Part shown: in pieces, positions 8,796 through 17,459 of the stretch
How the letters are laid out: the number at the start of each line of letters is the position of its first letter
How positions within the stretch are numbered: position 1 is the stretch's first letter
Source of the DNA: RGIG3178 sp963674495
GTDB lineage: Bacteria; Bacillota; Clostridia; Christensenellales; QAND01
Assembly: GCA_963674495.2 (NCBI GenBank)
Contig: CAXXLG010000001.1
Location: 930,001 to 994,000, forward strand
Direction of reading: 5' to 3'
Length of the DNA stretch: 64,000 nt
Translations under genes and position numbers: made by a program
Notes under the pieces: generated by a model
The model's input: only the letters and a program-made list of their open reading frames with translations
What the model was told of the DNA's origin: nothing
Database searches by the model: none

Positions 8796-9860
8796 TTAGC
8801 GATTCCTCTTTTCTTTGAGTTCTCGAAACATACGCTTCATCTCGCTCATACTGCCAAACATGTTTTCCATTTTTGCATGTTCCCGCGCTCTGGCATCCAG
8901 CCCCTGGTATCCCATTTCCCGTTGCAGTTTACGGTAATTGCCAAGCCTATCCTCGTTAAGCATTCCTTTGCCAAGCGCATCCCGCACCGCGCAACCCGGT
9001 TCATTTGTGTGGGAGCAATCGCGAAAACGGCATTTGGTTGCCAGCAGTTCAATGTCCGCAAATCCCGATGCAAGATCCGCTCCGTCCGGCTCCAGTGCAC
9101 GCATACCCGGCGTATCGATGACGATACCTCCACCCGGCAAGATCAGCATCTGCCGGCTCGTCGTGGTATGTCTGCCCCGGTCGTCGCTGCCAAGTCCGCT
9201 GGTAGGCAATATCTCTTTACCCATGAGCGCATTGATCAGCGTAGATTTGCCGACGCCGGATGAACCCACAAAGGCCATTGTTTTTCCCTTTAAAATGTAT
9301 TTTTGCAGCACTTGTGCAGCATGATGCAGCGTGGATACCGCTATAACGTCCACGCCTGGCGCCGAGGCTTCGGCCTGTTTAATATAAGCGTCCACATCAT
9401 GGCACAGATCCGCCTTGGTAAGAACAACCACCGGCACTGCGCCGCTGCTCCATACAGTTGTGACATACCGTTCAAGCCGCCTAAGATTGTAATCCCGATT
9501 CAGCGACATACAGATCAGCACCGTATCGATGTTGGCCGCGATGATTTGCGATGTTCCGCTTGTTCCGGCGGCCTTGCGGACAAATGCGCTTTTGCGTGGT
9601 AGTACGCGATGAATAACGGCTGGTCCGTCTCCGCTGCGTGCAGCAATCAACACCACATCCCCCACTGTAGGAAACGCGGTGTTGTCCGAGGCTTCATAGG
9701 CAAAACGTCCAGATACGCTGGCCGTTACAACACCGCTTTGACAGCCGACATGATAGATGGTCTGATGCTGAGCACATACCCTGGCCAATTCCAGCCCTTC
9801 CGGCCTTTCGCCGGTAAACTCATCGGTTATGCCATAGCGCAGCAACCAATGCTCTTCCAT
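8796..9860 (-). CDS. rsgA: Small ribosomal subunit biogenesis GTPase RsgA
   Basis: 354 residues. N-terminal OB fold, then a circularly permuted GTPase with G4 TKADLC before G1 GSSGVGKST, then TTTSRQM and G3 DTPGM. The C-terminal zinc site is CRFRDCSH followed by EPGC. This order is diagnostic of RsgA/YjeQ, a late 30S assembly factor. ATG at 9860 with AAGGAAAAGG upstream. Confidence 0.95.
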   Translation of the reverse strand: MEEHWLLRYGITDEFTGERPEGLELARVCAQHQTIYHVGCQSGVVTASVSGRFAYEASDNTAFPTVGDVVLIAARSGDGPAVIHRVLPRKSAFVRKAAGTSGTSQIIAANIDTVLICMSLNRDYNLRRLERYVTTVWSSGAVPVVVLTKADLCHDVDAYIKQAEASAPGVDVIAVSTLHHAAQVLQKYILKGKTMAFVGSSGVGKSTLINALMGKEILPTSGLGSDDRGRHTTTSRQMLILPGGGIVIDTPGMRALEPDGADLASGFADIELLATKCRFRDCSHTNEPGCAVRDALGKGMLNEDRLGNYRKLQREMGYQGLDARAREHAKMENMFGSMSEMKRMFRELKEKRNR

Positions 9861-9909
9861 ATTTACACCTTTTCCTTACTCATCAATCATCTTCCTAAAT
9901 CATCCCAAA

Positions 9910-10959
9910 TCAGCGCATTTGCATTGCTTTGGCTGCAAGATAATGATCGCGGCACATATCCATAAGGTTATGCCGCGCCGTGAACCCCAGCTCTGCCTCC
10001 GCTTTTTGTACATCGGCATAGCATATGGCGATATCTCCTTCGCGGCGCGGCGAAAATTCAAAGGGGATTGTAACGCCCGTTGATTTCTCGAATGCATCGA
10101 TTACCTCCAACACGGTTTGCCCACGTCCCGTACCAAGGTTGTACACCTGAACACCCTGTGCAAGGTGCTCAAGCGCCAAAACATGTCCGTCCGCCACATC
10201 GCATACGTGAATATAATCGCGTTCACACGTGCCGTCACGGGTTGGATAATCGTTTCCAAAAACATAGAGCTTCTCGCGTTGACCCAACGCCACCTGCACC
10301 ACAAAGGGCAACAGGTTGTTGGGGATACCGACGGGATTTTCACCTAAAAGACCGCTCTTATGTGCGCCCAGCGGATTGAAATAGCGCAAGACCGCCACAT
10401 GCAGAGGCGGTACAGATACCTCGCTCAATCCGCCGTTCCACCCTTTGCCCGCTGTGGCCGCGTCAAGCAGTACGCGCTCGCACATGACCTTGCTCCATCC
10501 GTAAGGGTTGCATCCGTACGTGGGCATGGTCTCCATAAACGGCGGCATCTCGTCGCCATATACGGTTGCGGAAGAGCTGAATATGATGCGGTACACACCG
10601 CTGTTTGCCATCGCCCTGATCACGGACAAGAGACCGCCTACGTTGTTTTCATAATACCGAACGGGCTGTTGAACGCTCTCGCCCACCGCTTTCTTGGCCG
10701 CAAAATGTAGGACGGCATCCACCTTGTAACGAAGCATTGTTTCACAAAGTTCCACCGTATCACACACATCGCCGGTTCGAAGCGCCAAACGATCCGCGCC
10801 ATTGGCATTAAGACCGGCCGCTTCGCGGATGCGGTCCAAAGCAGACACATCGGAATTGGATGTATCGTCAACAATCACCACGCCATGCCCCGCATTGAGC
10901 AGCGCCACGCATGTATGGCTGCCGATATACCCCAGTCCGCCCGTTACAAGTATGTTCAT
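9910..10959 (-). CDS. galE: UDP-glucose 4-epimerase
   Basis: 349 residues, extended short-chain dehydrogenase. NAD motif TGGLGYIGSHT at the N-terminus, SSSATVYG with the catalytic Ser, and YGWSKVMCE with the YxxxK pair. NPLGAH and RDYIHVCDVADGH are typical of GalE. It interconverts UDP-glucose and UDP-galactose. GAGGGAATCGTTT precedes the ATG. The leftward sugar transferase upstream suggests a role in surface polysaccharide precursors. Confidence 0.94.
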   Translation of the reverse strand: MNILVTGGLGYIGSHTCVALLNAGHGVVIVDDTSNSDVSALDRIREAAGLNANGADRLALRTGDVCDTVELCETMLRYKVDAVLHFAAKKAVGESVQQPVRYYENNVGGLLSVIRAMANSGVYRIIFSSSATVYGDEMPPFMETMPTYGCNPYGWSKVMCERVLLDAATAGKGWNGGLSEVSVPPLHVAVLRYFNPLGAHKSGLLGENPVGIPNNLLPFVVQVALGQREKLYVFGNDYPTRDGTCERDYIHVCDVADGHVLALEHLAQGVQVYNLGTGRGQTVLEVIDAFEKSTGVTIPFEFSPRREGDIAICYADVQKAEAELGFTARHNLMDMCRDHYLAAKAMQMR

Positions 10960-11038
10960 AAACGATTCCCTCTTTCGTATTTTTTACTGTGTAATCTTTT
11001 GGATCGTTCGACCAGTTGATCCACCCTTATCATTTATT

Positions 11039-12568
11039 TTACGGATTTTTTTGTATATCATCGCTGTCATAGGCATCATAGGCCTGCTCCAGCAGAATCT
11101 TGTTATGCCTGCGTGAATTTTGCGCATGCCGTCCGGAGGTAGCATATACCATCGAATCCGGTGTGGTTTTGGCTCCTGCCTGCGTATTTGTTTTGATACG
11201 GCTGTAACGCCTTCGTTTTCCGGTGGGCTGTGGAACTGTCGGCGGAATCACCTCTTCAATACCCTGTGTGCTATCCCGCATAAACAGGATGCGCGCGGTG
11301 GACAGGATCAGTTGCATGTCCAGCATCAACGAATAGTGCGCGATATAATACACGTCCATTTTGACTTTCTCTTCAAACGGTGTGTTATAGCGTCCGAAAA
11401 CCTGCGCATATCCCGTCAGACCTGCTTTAACCTTAAGCCGGTAGCGGAACGAAGGCATATTGTCAATAAATTGGTCCATGATCTCAGGACGCTCCGGTCG
11501 AGGACCGACAACGCTCATATCACCTTTGAGAATATTCCACAGTTGCGGCAACTCGTCGATGCGCAGTCGGCGGATCACCCGCCCGACCGGCGTTATACGT
11601 TCGTCATGTCGGCATGCCAGTACAGCTTTGCCGTCCTTTTCCGCATCTTTGACCATGGATCGGAATTTATAAAGCGTAAATTCTATGCCGTCCTTTGTCA
11701 CCCTTGTCTGCCGATAGAATATGGAACCTTTGCTCGTACATTTGATCATCAGTGCCGTTAGGATCAACAACGGCGACAACACAATCAGTCCAAACGCAGA
11801 GGTGAAAATATCCAACGTGCGTTTCACAATTGCCTGTTCGCTGGTCATGCCACGGTTTTTGCACATAAACACCATGCTATCGCTGATCTGAGTCAAGTGC
11901 GCCTCGTGCAGCAGGACGTCCTGCAAGTTAGGCACGATGAACAATCGTTTATTGTTTTCAAAACAGTAGCTGGTCAATCCGTCCCGCAGTTGCTTATCGA
12001 TGTCGCCCAACAGCACCGCCGGCACACCGTCGATGGCGTTTTTGATGGCCGTCTCGCCCATGGAGGACGACAGAATTTCACTTAAAACAAACCTCTGTTT
12101 GTTTTCCGCAAAGCGCTGTATCATTTTGATTTCCGCACGCGTTCCGTGACATATCGCCAATAGACGGCGAGGCGGGCTGATGGAAAAATAAACTGCGTTA
12201 GCAAACACGTACATGCCCATCGATGCCACGCATTGCACTAGCCAAAGAAGCGCGAACCGACCTGGCATCAAAACGTCAAATATCAGCCAGATTTGTAAAA
12301 CCGCCACAGCATTGGTAAAAAATAATGCTGCGCAGAATGACCACAGCATTGTCCTGAGCCGATAGACCCCGATTTGATAACAACCGAAAGATACGCTCAA
12401 AAGGCCGAGCACCAGTGCATAGATTGCGCACCATACCGCCTGCCCTCCGCCTTTCGGCATCAAAAAAGCGATGAAGAACCAAATCGGAACACTGAATACG
12501 GCCATTTTGGTAACGAACATAATCGTTTTGTGAAAGGGCGTTTTCCGCCTGTTCTCATCCATGCTCAT
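11039..12568 (-). CDS. Polyprenyl glycosylphosphotransferase (exopolysaccharide initiating sugar transferase)
   Basis: The N-terminal half has four to five membrane segments and a CoA-binding-like region. The C-terminal ~200 residues form the bacterial sugar transferase domain: GSIFYRQTRV, YKFRSMV, RIDELPQLWNILKGDMS, VGPRPERPE and KAGLTGYAQV. This enzyme moves a sugar-1-phosphate onto undecaprenyl phosphate, the first step of exopolysaccharide synthesis. The start is uncertain: ATG at 12568 or 12562, TTG at 12580, none with a clear ribosome site. A basic ~70-residue tail follows the catalytic domain. Confidence 0.88.
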   Translation of the reverse strand: MSMDENRRKTPFHKTIMFVTKMAVFSVPIWFFIAFLMPKGGGQAVWCAIYALVLGLLSVSFGCYQIGVYRLRTMLWSFCAALFFTNAVAVLQIWLIFDVLMPGRFALLWLVQCVASMGMYVFANAVYFSISPPRRLLAICHGTRAEIKMIQRFAENKQRFVLSEILSSSMGETAIKNAIDGVPAVLLGDIDKQLRDGLTSYCFENNKRLFIVPNLQDVLLHEAHLTQISDSMVFMCKNRGMTSEQAIVKRTLDIFTSAFGLIVLSPLLILTALMIKCTSKGSIFYRQTRVTKDGIEFTLYKFRSMVKDAEKDGKAVLACRHDERITPVGRVIRRLRIDELPQLWNILKGDMSVVGPRPERPEIMDQFIDNMPSFRYRLKVKAGLTGYAQVFGRYNTPFEEKVKMDVYYIAHYSLMLDMQLILSTARILFMRDSTQGIEEVIPPTVPQPTGKRRRYSRIKTNTQAGAKTTPDSMVYATSGRHAQNSRRHNKILLEQAYDAYDSDDIQKNP

Positions 12569-13028
12569 ATTGTATCGCAATCGCTATATGTTTTCAAATC
12601 TTAGTATGTAAACATTTAGAAATCCGATGCGTTTTTCATAGTTCTGACAACTTTCGTCGATGATTTTGCCAAATTCATGGAGTAATGGCATTGTTAGTTA
12701 TGTCCGATTGTTTTATACCTATGCGTTATTCCGCGCGTTTGTGCACGAAATGAACCTGCATTTATTGCCAATAACCAGCACAAGCTATTAGAAAGAATGC
12801 ACTACCTGTATACTTTGTGCATGGCTAGCATACGATCCGCAGCATGATTTGCTCAAATAATATCAATTGGGATACACTCAATCATTTGATTTAGTAAACA
12901 TAACCGTTATTTACATGGATGTATGGATACACCCATGTAATTAAAATAAACGATCATTGCCTCTACATATCCATGAGCTCATCTTGTCAAATTCCTAGTG
13001 CTTATACAAAAATGCTCTATAAACATAG
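12569..13028. other. Non-coding gap, one hairpin only
   Basis: AT-rich stretch with no convincing gene on either strand. TTACATGG and CCATGTAA form a hairpin around 12911-12941, with no T-run. Otherwise I see nothing. Confidence 0.4.
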
Positions 13029-13053
13029 AAAAACACCGCCGAAGCGGTTTTTT
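13029..13053 (-). terminator. Intrinsic terminator (both strands possible)
   Basis: ACCGC-CGAA-GCGGT stem with A-run to the left and T-run to the right. It lies 15 bases past the stop of the 58-aa gene. Confidence 0.8.
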
Positions 13054-13067
13054 ACCGAGTATGTGCT

Positions 13068-13244
13068 TCAACCATCGCCGCGCAACAGGTTTTCGCTGTA
13101 ATCATGCAAACTCTCAAATGAGTTGATATTATGCGCACGATCCTGCATCATTTCTTTAACATAGCCCGGGAGCGAGTCAAAATACTGTTGCGCCTGTGGT
13201 TCAGCGGACAACAGCGCGCCCAGACCCCCATATGTTTTGCCCAT
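13068..13244 (-). CDS. Small conserved clostridial protein
   Basis: 58 residues: MGKTYGGLGALLSAEP at the start, then QYFDSLPGYVKEMMQDRA. The pattern (short Gly/Ala-rich start, then an amphipathic helix with YFDSLPxYV) matches small uncharacterised proteins I recall from many Clostridia. No function is known to me. GGGGTG is six bases before the ATG at 13244; a GTG at 13253 would add three residues. Confidence 0.65.
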   Translation of the reverse strand: MGKTYGGLGALLSAEPQAQQYFDSLPGYVKEMMQDRAHNINSFESLHDYSENLLRGDG

Positions 13245-13415
13245 GTTTGTCACCCCATTTCAAGTATAGGCTGTACAGCAAAATTGTCCTCATACTGGCA
13301 ATGCTTTCCTTGTCGCACATTTTAGTTGATTTGCAATGGCAAATCATGTCACACATGTTCTGTTTTTACGGCGGGCAATCTATTTTTGTCGCAACCGCGG
13401 CAAGGAGGGACAGAC

Positions 13416-13586
13416 ATGCAGAGTAAAAAGTGCAACAGGTCCATTGGCTGCACCGTTGAGTCTTGCCGTCATCACAACGGCCAGCAGAACTATTGCTCGT
13501 TGGACAGCATTCAGGTCGGGACCCATGAGAGGAATCCCAAAACGCCACAGTGTGTGGATTGTCAATCCTTTGAAAGTATACGCTGA
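13416..13586 (+). CDS. DUF1540 domain protein
   Basis: 56 residues with Cys spacing of DUF1540: GCTVESC, NYCSLDSIQVG, then TPQCVDCQSF. Four or more conserved Cys suggest a small metal-binding fold. The family is common in spore-forming Clostridia and its function is unknown. AAGGAGGG is six bases before the ATG, and a terminator follows. Confidence 0.85.
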   Translation: MQSKKCNRSIGCTVESCRHHNGQQNYCSLDSIQVGTHERNPKTPQCVDCQSFESIR

Positions 13587-13595
13587 CGGCATGCG

Positions 13596-13634
13596 CCGAG
13601 AAACCCTCTTTTTTAAGGGGGTCTCGGTTATTTT
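13596..13634 (+). terminator. Intrinsic terminator of the DUF1540 gene
   Basis: CCGAGAAACCC pairs imperfectly with GGGGTCTCGG around a T-rich loop and is followed by TTATTTT. Confidence 0.75.
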
Positions 13635-13858
13635 ACCGTCTTCATTTTTTAGTCTCTTATATGGCTATTTACGTTACTTCTTCAAGTAGATCGGTGTATG
13701 AAGATACCAAATGAGAATGCGTTCGACGGCTTGACGATTCCATGGTTTTGGATAATACTATAGCCGTGCTGTATAAATCTCTTCTTTACTATGTAATTTG
13801 TAAATAATGCATGTCTGCAAAGCATCCATTACCATTACGGCTATAAATGAGGTATTCC

Positions 13859-14065
13859 ATGGCCAATTGTCCTTCATCACAAAACTGTCTCTGTCCAAAT
13901 AAGAGCTGTCCCAACAACGGAATTTGCTGCGCCTGCATCAAGAAACATCGCGAAACGGACAGCTTGCCCTATTGTCTGTTTCCAGACAATGACGGAGATC
14001 AACACACCGTCTTTTATTATCAAAAGCTCAAAGAGCGTTTTGAAGGCCCTGATTCCAAATCTTAA
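13859..14065 (+). CDS. DUF6485 family small Cys-rich protein
   Basis: 68 residues with eight Cys in the first 45, including CLCPNKSCPNNGICCAC and then LPYCLF. This matches the DUF6485 pattern of anaerobes. It is probably metal-binding (inference). GAGG is seven bases upstream of the ATG at 13859. A terminator follows. Confidence 0.75.
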   Translation: MANCPSSQNCLCPNKSCPNNGICCACIKKHRETDSLPYCLFPDNDGDQHTVFYYQKLKERFEGPDSKS

Positions 14066-14087
14066 TATATTGCTTGAATAGAAAAAC

Positions 14088-14114
14088 AAAAAAGCGGTGA
14101 TACACCGCTTTTTT
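14088..14114. terminator. Bidirectional intrinsic terminator
   Basis: Perfect AAAAAAGCGGTG / CACCGCTTTTTT stem with a three-base loop between two convergent genes. It ends both the DUF6485 unit and the leftward alkA unit. Confidence 0.9.
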
Positions 14115-14130
14115 ATTACATTCTATAAGA

Positions 14131-14733
14131 CTATTCTCCGCTTGCCACAGCCCAGAAATACAAGGATGCCACGGTACCGTATGGGGATACGCGCGTTTTG
14201 AGCGATTGAATAAATGCCGGTGTCAGTGCATCCAAGCCATATACCCACTTTATACCGCGCACAATGCCCACATCACGTTCGCTCAAAACATCCGGCCGGC
14301 CAAGTGAGAATATCATCATCATTTCCGCCGTCCATTCGCCTACGCCATAGAGTGCGCACAGGCTTTCTTTAACCTTTTCATCGCTCATGGTATCAAGGGC
14401 TTTGATATCAAGTGCCCCGCTTACCACCGCTTGCGCAGCGCCCCGAATATACAACGCCTTGCGTCCGCTTAGGCCGAGCTCTCGAAGTGCGCTCTCATCC
14501 ATGGCTGAAAGGACTTTTGCATTGATTTCCGTAGCGTCATACAACCGATTCCAGATAGCTTGGGCGGCCTTTGTGGATATCTGCTGTGCTACCAGCGAAT
14601 GCACCAACGACACAAATACGTTGGGGGTACGCTCACGCCGGATGGGACCGATGCGTTCAATCGCGGATTTGAGCATTGCATCGCGCTTACACAGCGTTTG
14701 GATCGCTTCCTTTGAATACTCAACGTATGGCAT
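14131..14733 (-). CDS. DNA-3-methyladenine glycosylase II (AlkA/HhH-GPD family)
   Basis: 200 residues with a helix-hairpin-helix and the GPD-type loop: LGLSGRKALYIRGAA, then LYGVGEWTAEMMMIFSLGRPDVLSERDVG with the catalytic Asp (ERDVG). It excises alkylated purines. No N-terminal AlkA/Ada domain is present. GGAG is seven bases before the ATG at 14733, which overlaps the end of the methyltransferase gene by 14 bases. The pair forms an alkylation-repair unit. Confidence 0.9.
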   Translation of the reverse strand: MPYVEYSKEAIQTLCKRDAMLKSAIERIGPIRRERTPNVFVSLVHSLVAQQISTKAAQAIWNRLYDATEINAKVLSAMDESALRELGLSGRKALYIRGAAQAVVSGALDIKALDTMSDEKVKESLCALYGVGEWTAEMMMIFSLGRPDVLSERDVGIVRGIKWVYGLDALTPAFIQSLKTRVSPYGTVASLYFWAVASGE

Positions 14734-15190
14734 GATCATGCTCCAGATCAAGCAACGCTTTTTTGTAGCGAAGACCGGGGGCAAACCCGCCCAATCCGCC
14801 GTTTTTTTGCACCACGCGATGGCACGGCACTACGATGGGCAGCGGATTTCTGTGGTTTGCCATCCCAACGGCGCGACATGCGCGTGGTCGGCCTACCGAA
14901 ATGGCGACGTCCTCGTAACTCACCGTTTTGCCGTAAGGAATGGCGATCAGCGCATGGTATACCTGCTGTTCAAACGGCGTGCCTTCAATGCACAACGGCA
15001 GTGAAAACTGCTTTCGCTTGCCGTTGAGGTAATCATGCAACTGCAAAAATGCTTCGGCCAGAAGCGGTGTTTTGCTCTTATGGCCTTCCCCCGCTATACA
15101 ACCCCAATACAACGCACAGAGTTGTTCGCCGTCGCTTTGTATGGTGATGTCGCCCAACAGATCCGTATGCTCCGTCCAGTAAGTCAGCAT
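14720..15190 (-). CDS. ogt: Methylated-DNA-[protein]-cysteine S-methyltransferase
   Basis: 156 residues. The active site is IVVPCHRVV with the acceptor Cys, preceded by YGKTVSYEDVA and GRPRACRAVGMA, the HTH of the Ogt/MGMT family. It repairs O6-alkylguanine by suicide transfer. AGGAGG is six bases before the ATG at 15190. It begins 33 bases after the CoA ligase stop, so it may be read through from the Mop cluster. Confidence 0.93.
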   Translation of the reverse strand: MLTYWTEHTDLLGDITIQSDGEQLCALYWGCIAGEGHKSKTPLLAEAFLQLHDYLNGKRKQFSLPLCIEGTPFEQQVYHALIAIPYGKTVSYEDVAISVGRPRACRAVGMANHRNPLPIVVPCHRVVQKNGGLGGFAPGLRYKKALLDLEHDHAIR

Positions 15191-15222
15191 GCCATCCCTC
15201 CTCAGCAAAAAAGTATATCAGA

Positions 15223-16425
15223 TCATACATCGAATTGCACATCCACGCGCCGTTTTCGAAGGCGCATGTCAAGGGATACAAACGCGATGTCTATCTCCTG
15301 TCCAACAGCTTGCAGAATGTGTTCTTTTGTCTGCGTTTCACTGCCCGGTACGCAATCAACTAAAAGCTGTATATTCCTGCCTCTTTGCACGGCTTGCATA
15401 TCGTACACCGTTTCGACGGAGAACACGGCCTCATCCAATTTTGGCATGGACAACATACCATCGTCGCCAATGCGGCCCATCACCTTATCCAGCGTCAATA
15501 GTGGAGCGCCGCAATCGCAGGAGATCGTGTTCATTCGCGCGATATCGCCCGTTCTGTACCGGATCAACGGCATCGCACGATGTGCCAGTGTGGTCAGCAC
15601 AACTTCTCCCGTTTCCCCCGTTGCGAGGGGTTTATGCGTATCCACATCCAATATTTCGCACAGGTATTCGGCATCGCGTAGATGATAACCTTGCGTACAA
15701 AGGCACTGCACGCCCAATCCGTATCCTGTTTCCGTCAAGCCATAGTGCGTTAATACGCGGCAATGCCACAGCGTTTCAATGCCAAATATGACGCTTTGCG
15801 GCACATAGTCCGCACTCAGCAATACGGTTTTGGGGCGAAGTTTCGGATGCTTTCGCGCCAAACGCAGCGTCGGTACCGGCAATCCTACGATACAATCCGC
15901 GTTTTTCAGCACTTGGCCCACCGTATCGTCAAACGGAAAAAGCACGGATGCCGAAACATCGATTCCCGCCAGTCCCTTTTGTAATAGATCACCGATGGTG
16001 TGCGGTTCGGTTCCTCGCATTAATACGGCAACGTGTTGACCTGCGTCCACCATGGTGGACATACCGTGCTCGAAAAACGCCGTCGTTGCGGCCAAATCGT
16101 TCTGGGAAAACAGGACCCGTTTTGGTGCAACCGTGCCGGATGTCGATATCGTGATGACACGTGCAATCTCCCGTGCGGGGACGCACAGTAATGAAAAGGC
16201 ATCGGTCAGATTCTTGTCAGTCATGGTTGGTACCGTGTCCCAAGTTTGTGCGGTCAGCACCAATTCGTCAACATCGGCCAATTGCGCGGCGTAAAATAAG
16301 CTGCTTGTTTTGGCACGGCACAGCGCCTCAATCGCCCGTTTAAGCTGCCATGCATATAAGCGTTTTGGATCCTGTGCCGCTTCTCCTACAAGCGTTTTGG
16401 TATACGCTGCCATCGGTGTAATCAT
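15223..16425 (-). CDS. AMP-dependent CoA ligase, phenylacetate-CoA-ligase-like (DVU_1553-type)
   Basis: 400 residues of the adenylate-forming superfamily, PaaK-like branch. P-loop ITISTSGTVAPKRVLF (residues about 90-105), LTHYGLTETGYG (A5), GEVVLTTLAHRAMPLIRYRTGDIAR (A7/A8), and a short C-terminal domain with VMGRIGDDG. It would activate a carboxylate as acyl-AMP/acyl-CoA; the substrate is unknown. It resembles the family I recall as DVU_1553, found beside Mop-type aldehyde oxidoreductases in Desulfovibrio. It starts three bases after the methyltransferase stop, so the two are one unit. Confidence 0.82.
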   Translation of the reverse strand: MITPMAAYTKTLVGEAAQDPKRLYAWQLKRAIEALCRAKTSSLFYAAQLADVDELVLTAQTWDTVPTMTDKNLTDAFSLLCVPAREIARVITISTSGTVAPKRVLFSQNDLAATTAFFEHGMSTMVDAGQHVAVLMRGTEPHTIGDLLQKGLAGIDVSASVLFPFDDTVGQVLKNADCIVGLPVPTLRLARKHPKLRPKTVLLSADYVPQSVIFGIETLWHCRVLTHYGLTETGYGLGVQCLCTQGYHLRDAEYLCEILDVDTHKPLATGETGEVVLTTLAHRAMPLIRYRTGDIARMNTISCDCGAPLLTLDKVMGRIGDDGMLSMPKLDEAVFSVETVYDMQAVQRGRNIQLLVDCVPGSETQTKEHILQAVGQEIDIAFVSLDMRLRKRRVDVQFDV

Positions 16426-16428
16426 ATC

Positions 16429-17058
16429 TTAACCCTTCTTTGCAACCAAAATATAATACCCGGCCTTTGCCCGCCGTATCCTTTCACGATCCCCGAGGCT
16501 TTGATACAATGCATTGGCACCGTTTTCAAGCAGCATCTGCCCCATCATCGCTCGAAGTGCTTCACTTTGATCTTCAAATAACTGGATCGAAAATACGGTG
16601 AACATATGTAATATCTCATCCTTTGTATACAGATGGCACCCCATATCTTGCATTCGGGCAGATTGTGCACGAGCATACATGTCGCTAATAACCAACATAC
16701 CGTCGCGTTTCAATATGCGTGCACATTCATGAAGAACCGTTGTTACATCATACATCAGCGACAGCGTACATTCCATTATAATGCCGTCCATCGATTCATT
16801 TTCGAAAGGAAGCTTATGGGCATCTTTGCATATGAAATTACCGTATGGCGTTTTTGCTTTTTCGATCACATCCGCGTCATTGTCCACACCAACTGCCATC
16901 ACCCCATATTCGTCCATGAGCAATCGAACCGTTTCACCATGCCCACAGCCGATATCCAACCAAGTTCCTCTCACCGGAGCGCACGCTGACATCATACGCT
17001 TTGTCAGCGCCAATCCTCCCGGATGTTTGCTATTTGCTTCATTTGTGTATACGTTCAT
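16429..17058 (-). CDS. Class I SAM-dependent methyltransferase (DVU_1556/TrsM-type)
   Basis: 209 residues. SAM motif WLDIGCGHGETVRLL (about 35-50), acidic loop VGVDNDAD, and LPFENESMDGIIMECTLSLM as motif II/III. It resembles the methyltransferase usually found with Mop aldehyde oxidoreductase genes. Substrate unknown. AGGGAG is five bases before the ATG at 17058. A 400-base gap with its own candidate promoter separates it from the radical SAM gene, so it may be transcribed independently as well. Confidence 0.82.
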   Translation of the reverse strand: MNVYTNEANSKHPGGLALTKRMMSACAPVRGTWLDIGCGHGETVRLLMDEYGVMAVGVDNDADVIEKAKTPYGNFICKDAHKLPFENESMDGIIMECTLSLMYDVTTVLHECARILKRDGMLVISDMYARAQSARMQDMGCHLYTKDEILHMFTVFSIQLFEDQSEALRAMMGQMLLENGANALYQSLGDRERIRRAKAGYYILVAKKG

Positions 17059-17459
17059 CAATACTCCCTATGCCCATCTTTGATGAGTCTGTATCTATAT
17101 GTATACCTAATTTTATCATAAGTATACTTATGGGGTTGATCCAAATTCATTCCCTTCATACTCATCCGTCAGTTTTTCTAAACGATCTGTTGTATGTCAC
17201 ATCTATGTAATGTATTGTTGTGTATAATCTTTTATTATCCTTATCTTCTACACAATTACGCACTTCCGCATGTATTATTTCTTTTTTTAGAAGATTTTTT
17301 CTTCAATTGTAATTCGGGTAATTCTTCTCTGGTATTATCGGGTCGCCCAGTATGTATACTTTCAATAGCGTATTGGTTGTTATTTCATTTCCATGTTGTA
17401 CGTTATCAACACCAAGTGATTTTTGCATATGTTACCCCTACATATTATCTTGTATACAT
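17059..17459. other. AT-rich gap inside the Mop cluster
   Basis: No gene seen. The gap contains a candidate minus-strand promoter (listed separately) and several GTATAC-type palindromes (17101-17130). Its composition is clearly more AT-rich than the genes on both sides. Confidence 0.4.
17115..17144 (-). promoter_or_regulatory. Candidate promoter for the methyltransferase/CoA ligase pair
   Basis: Minus strand TTGGAT, 18 bases, TATGAT, about 57 bases before the methyltransferase ATG. A palindrome AAGTATACTT lies in the spacer. Confidence 0.45.

Noticed and set aside
8078..8818. 246-aa plus-strand frame
   Set aside because: Antisense to the acetyltransferase gene; no ribosome site or family signal.
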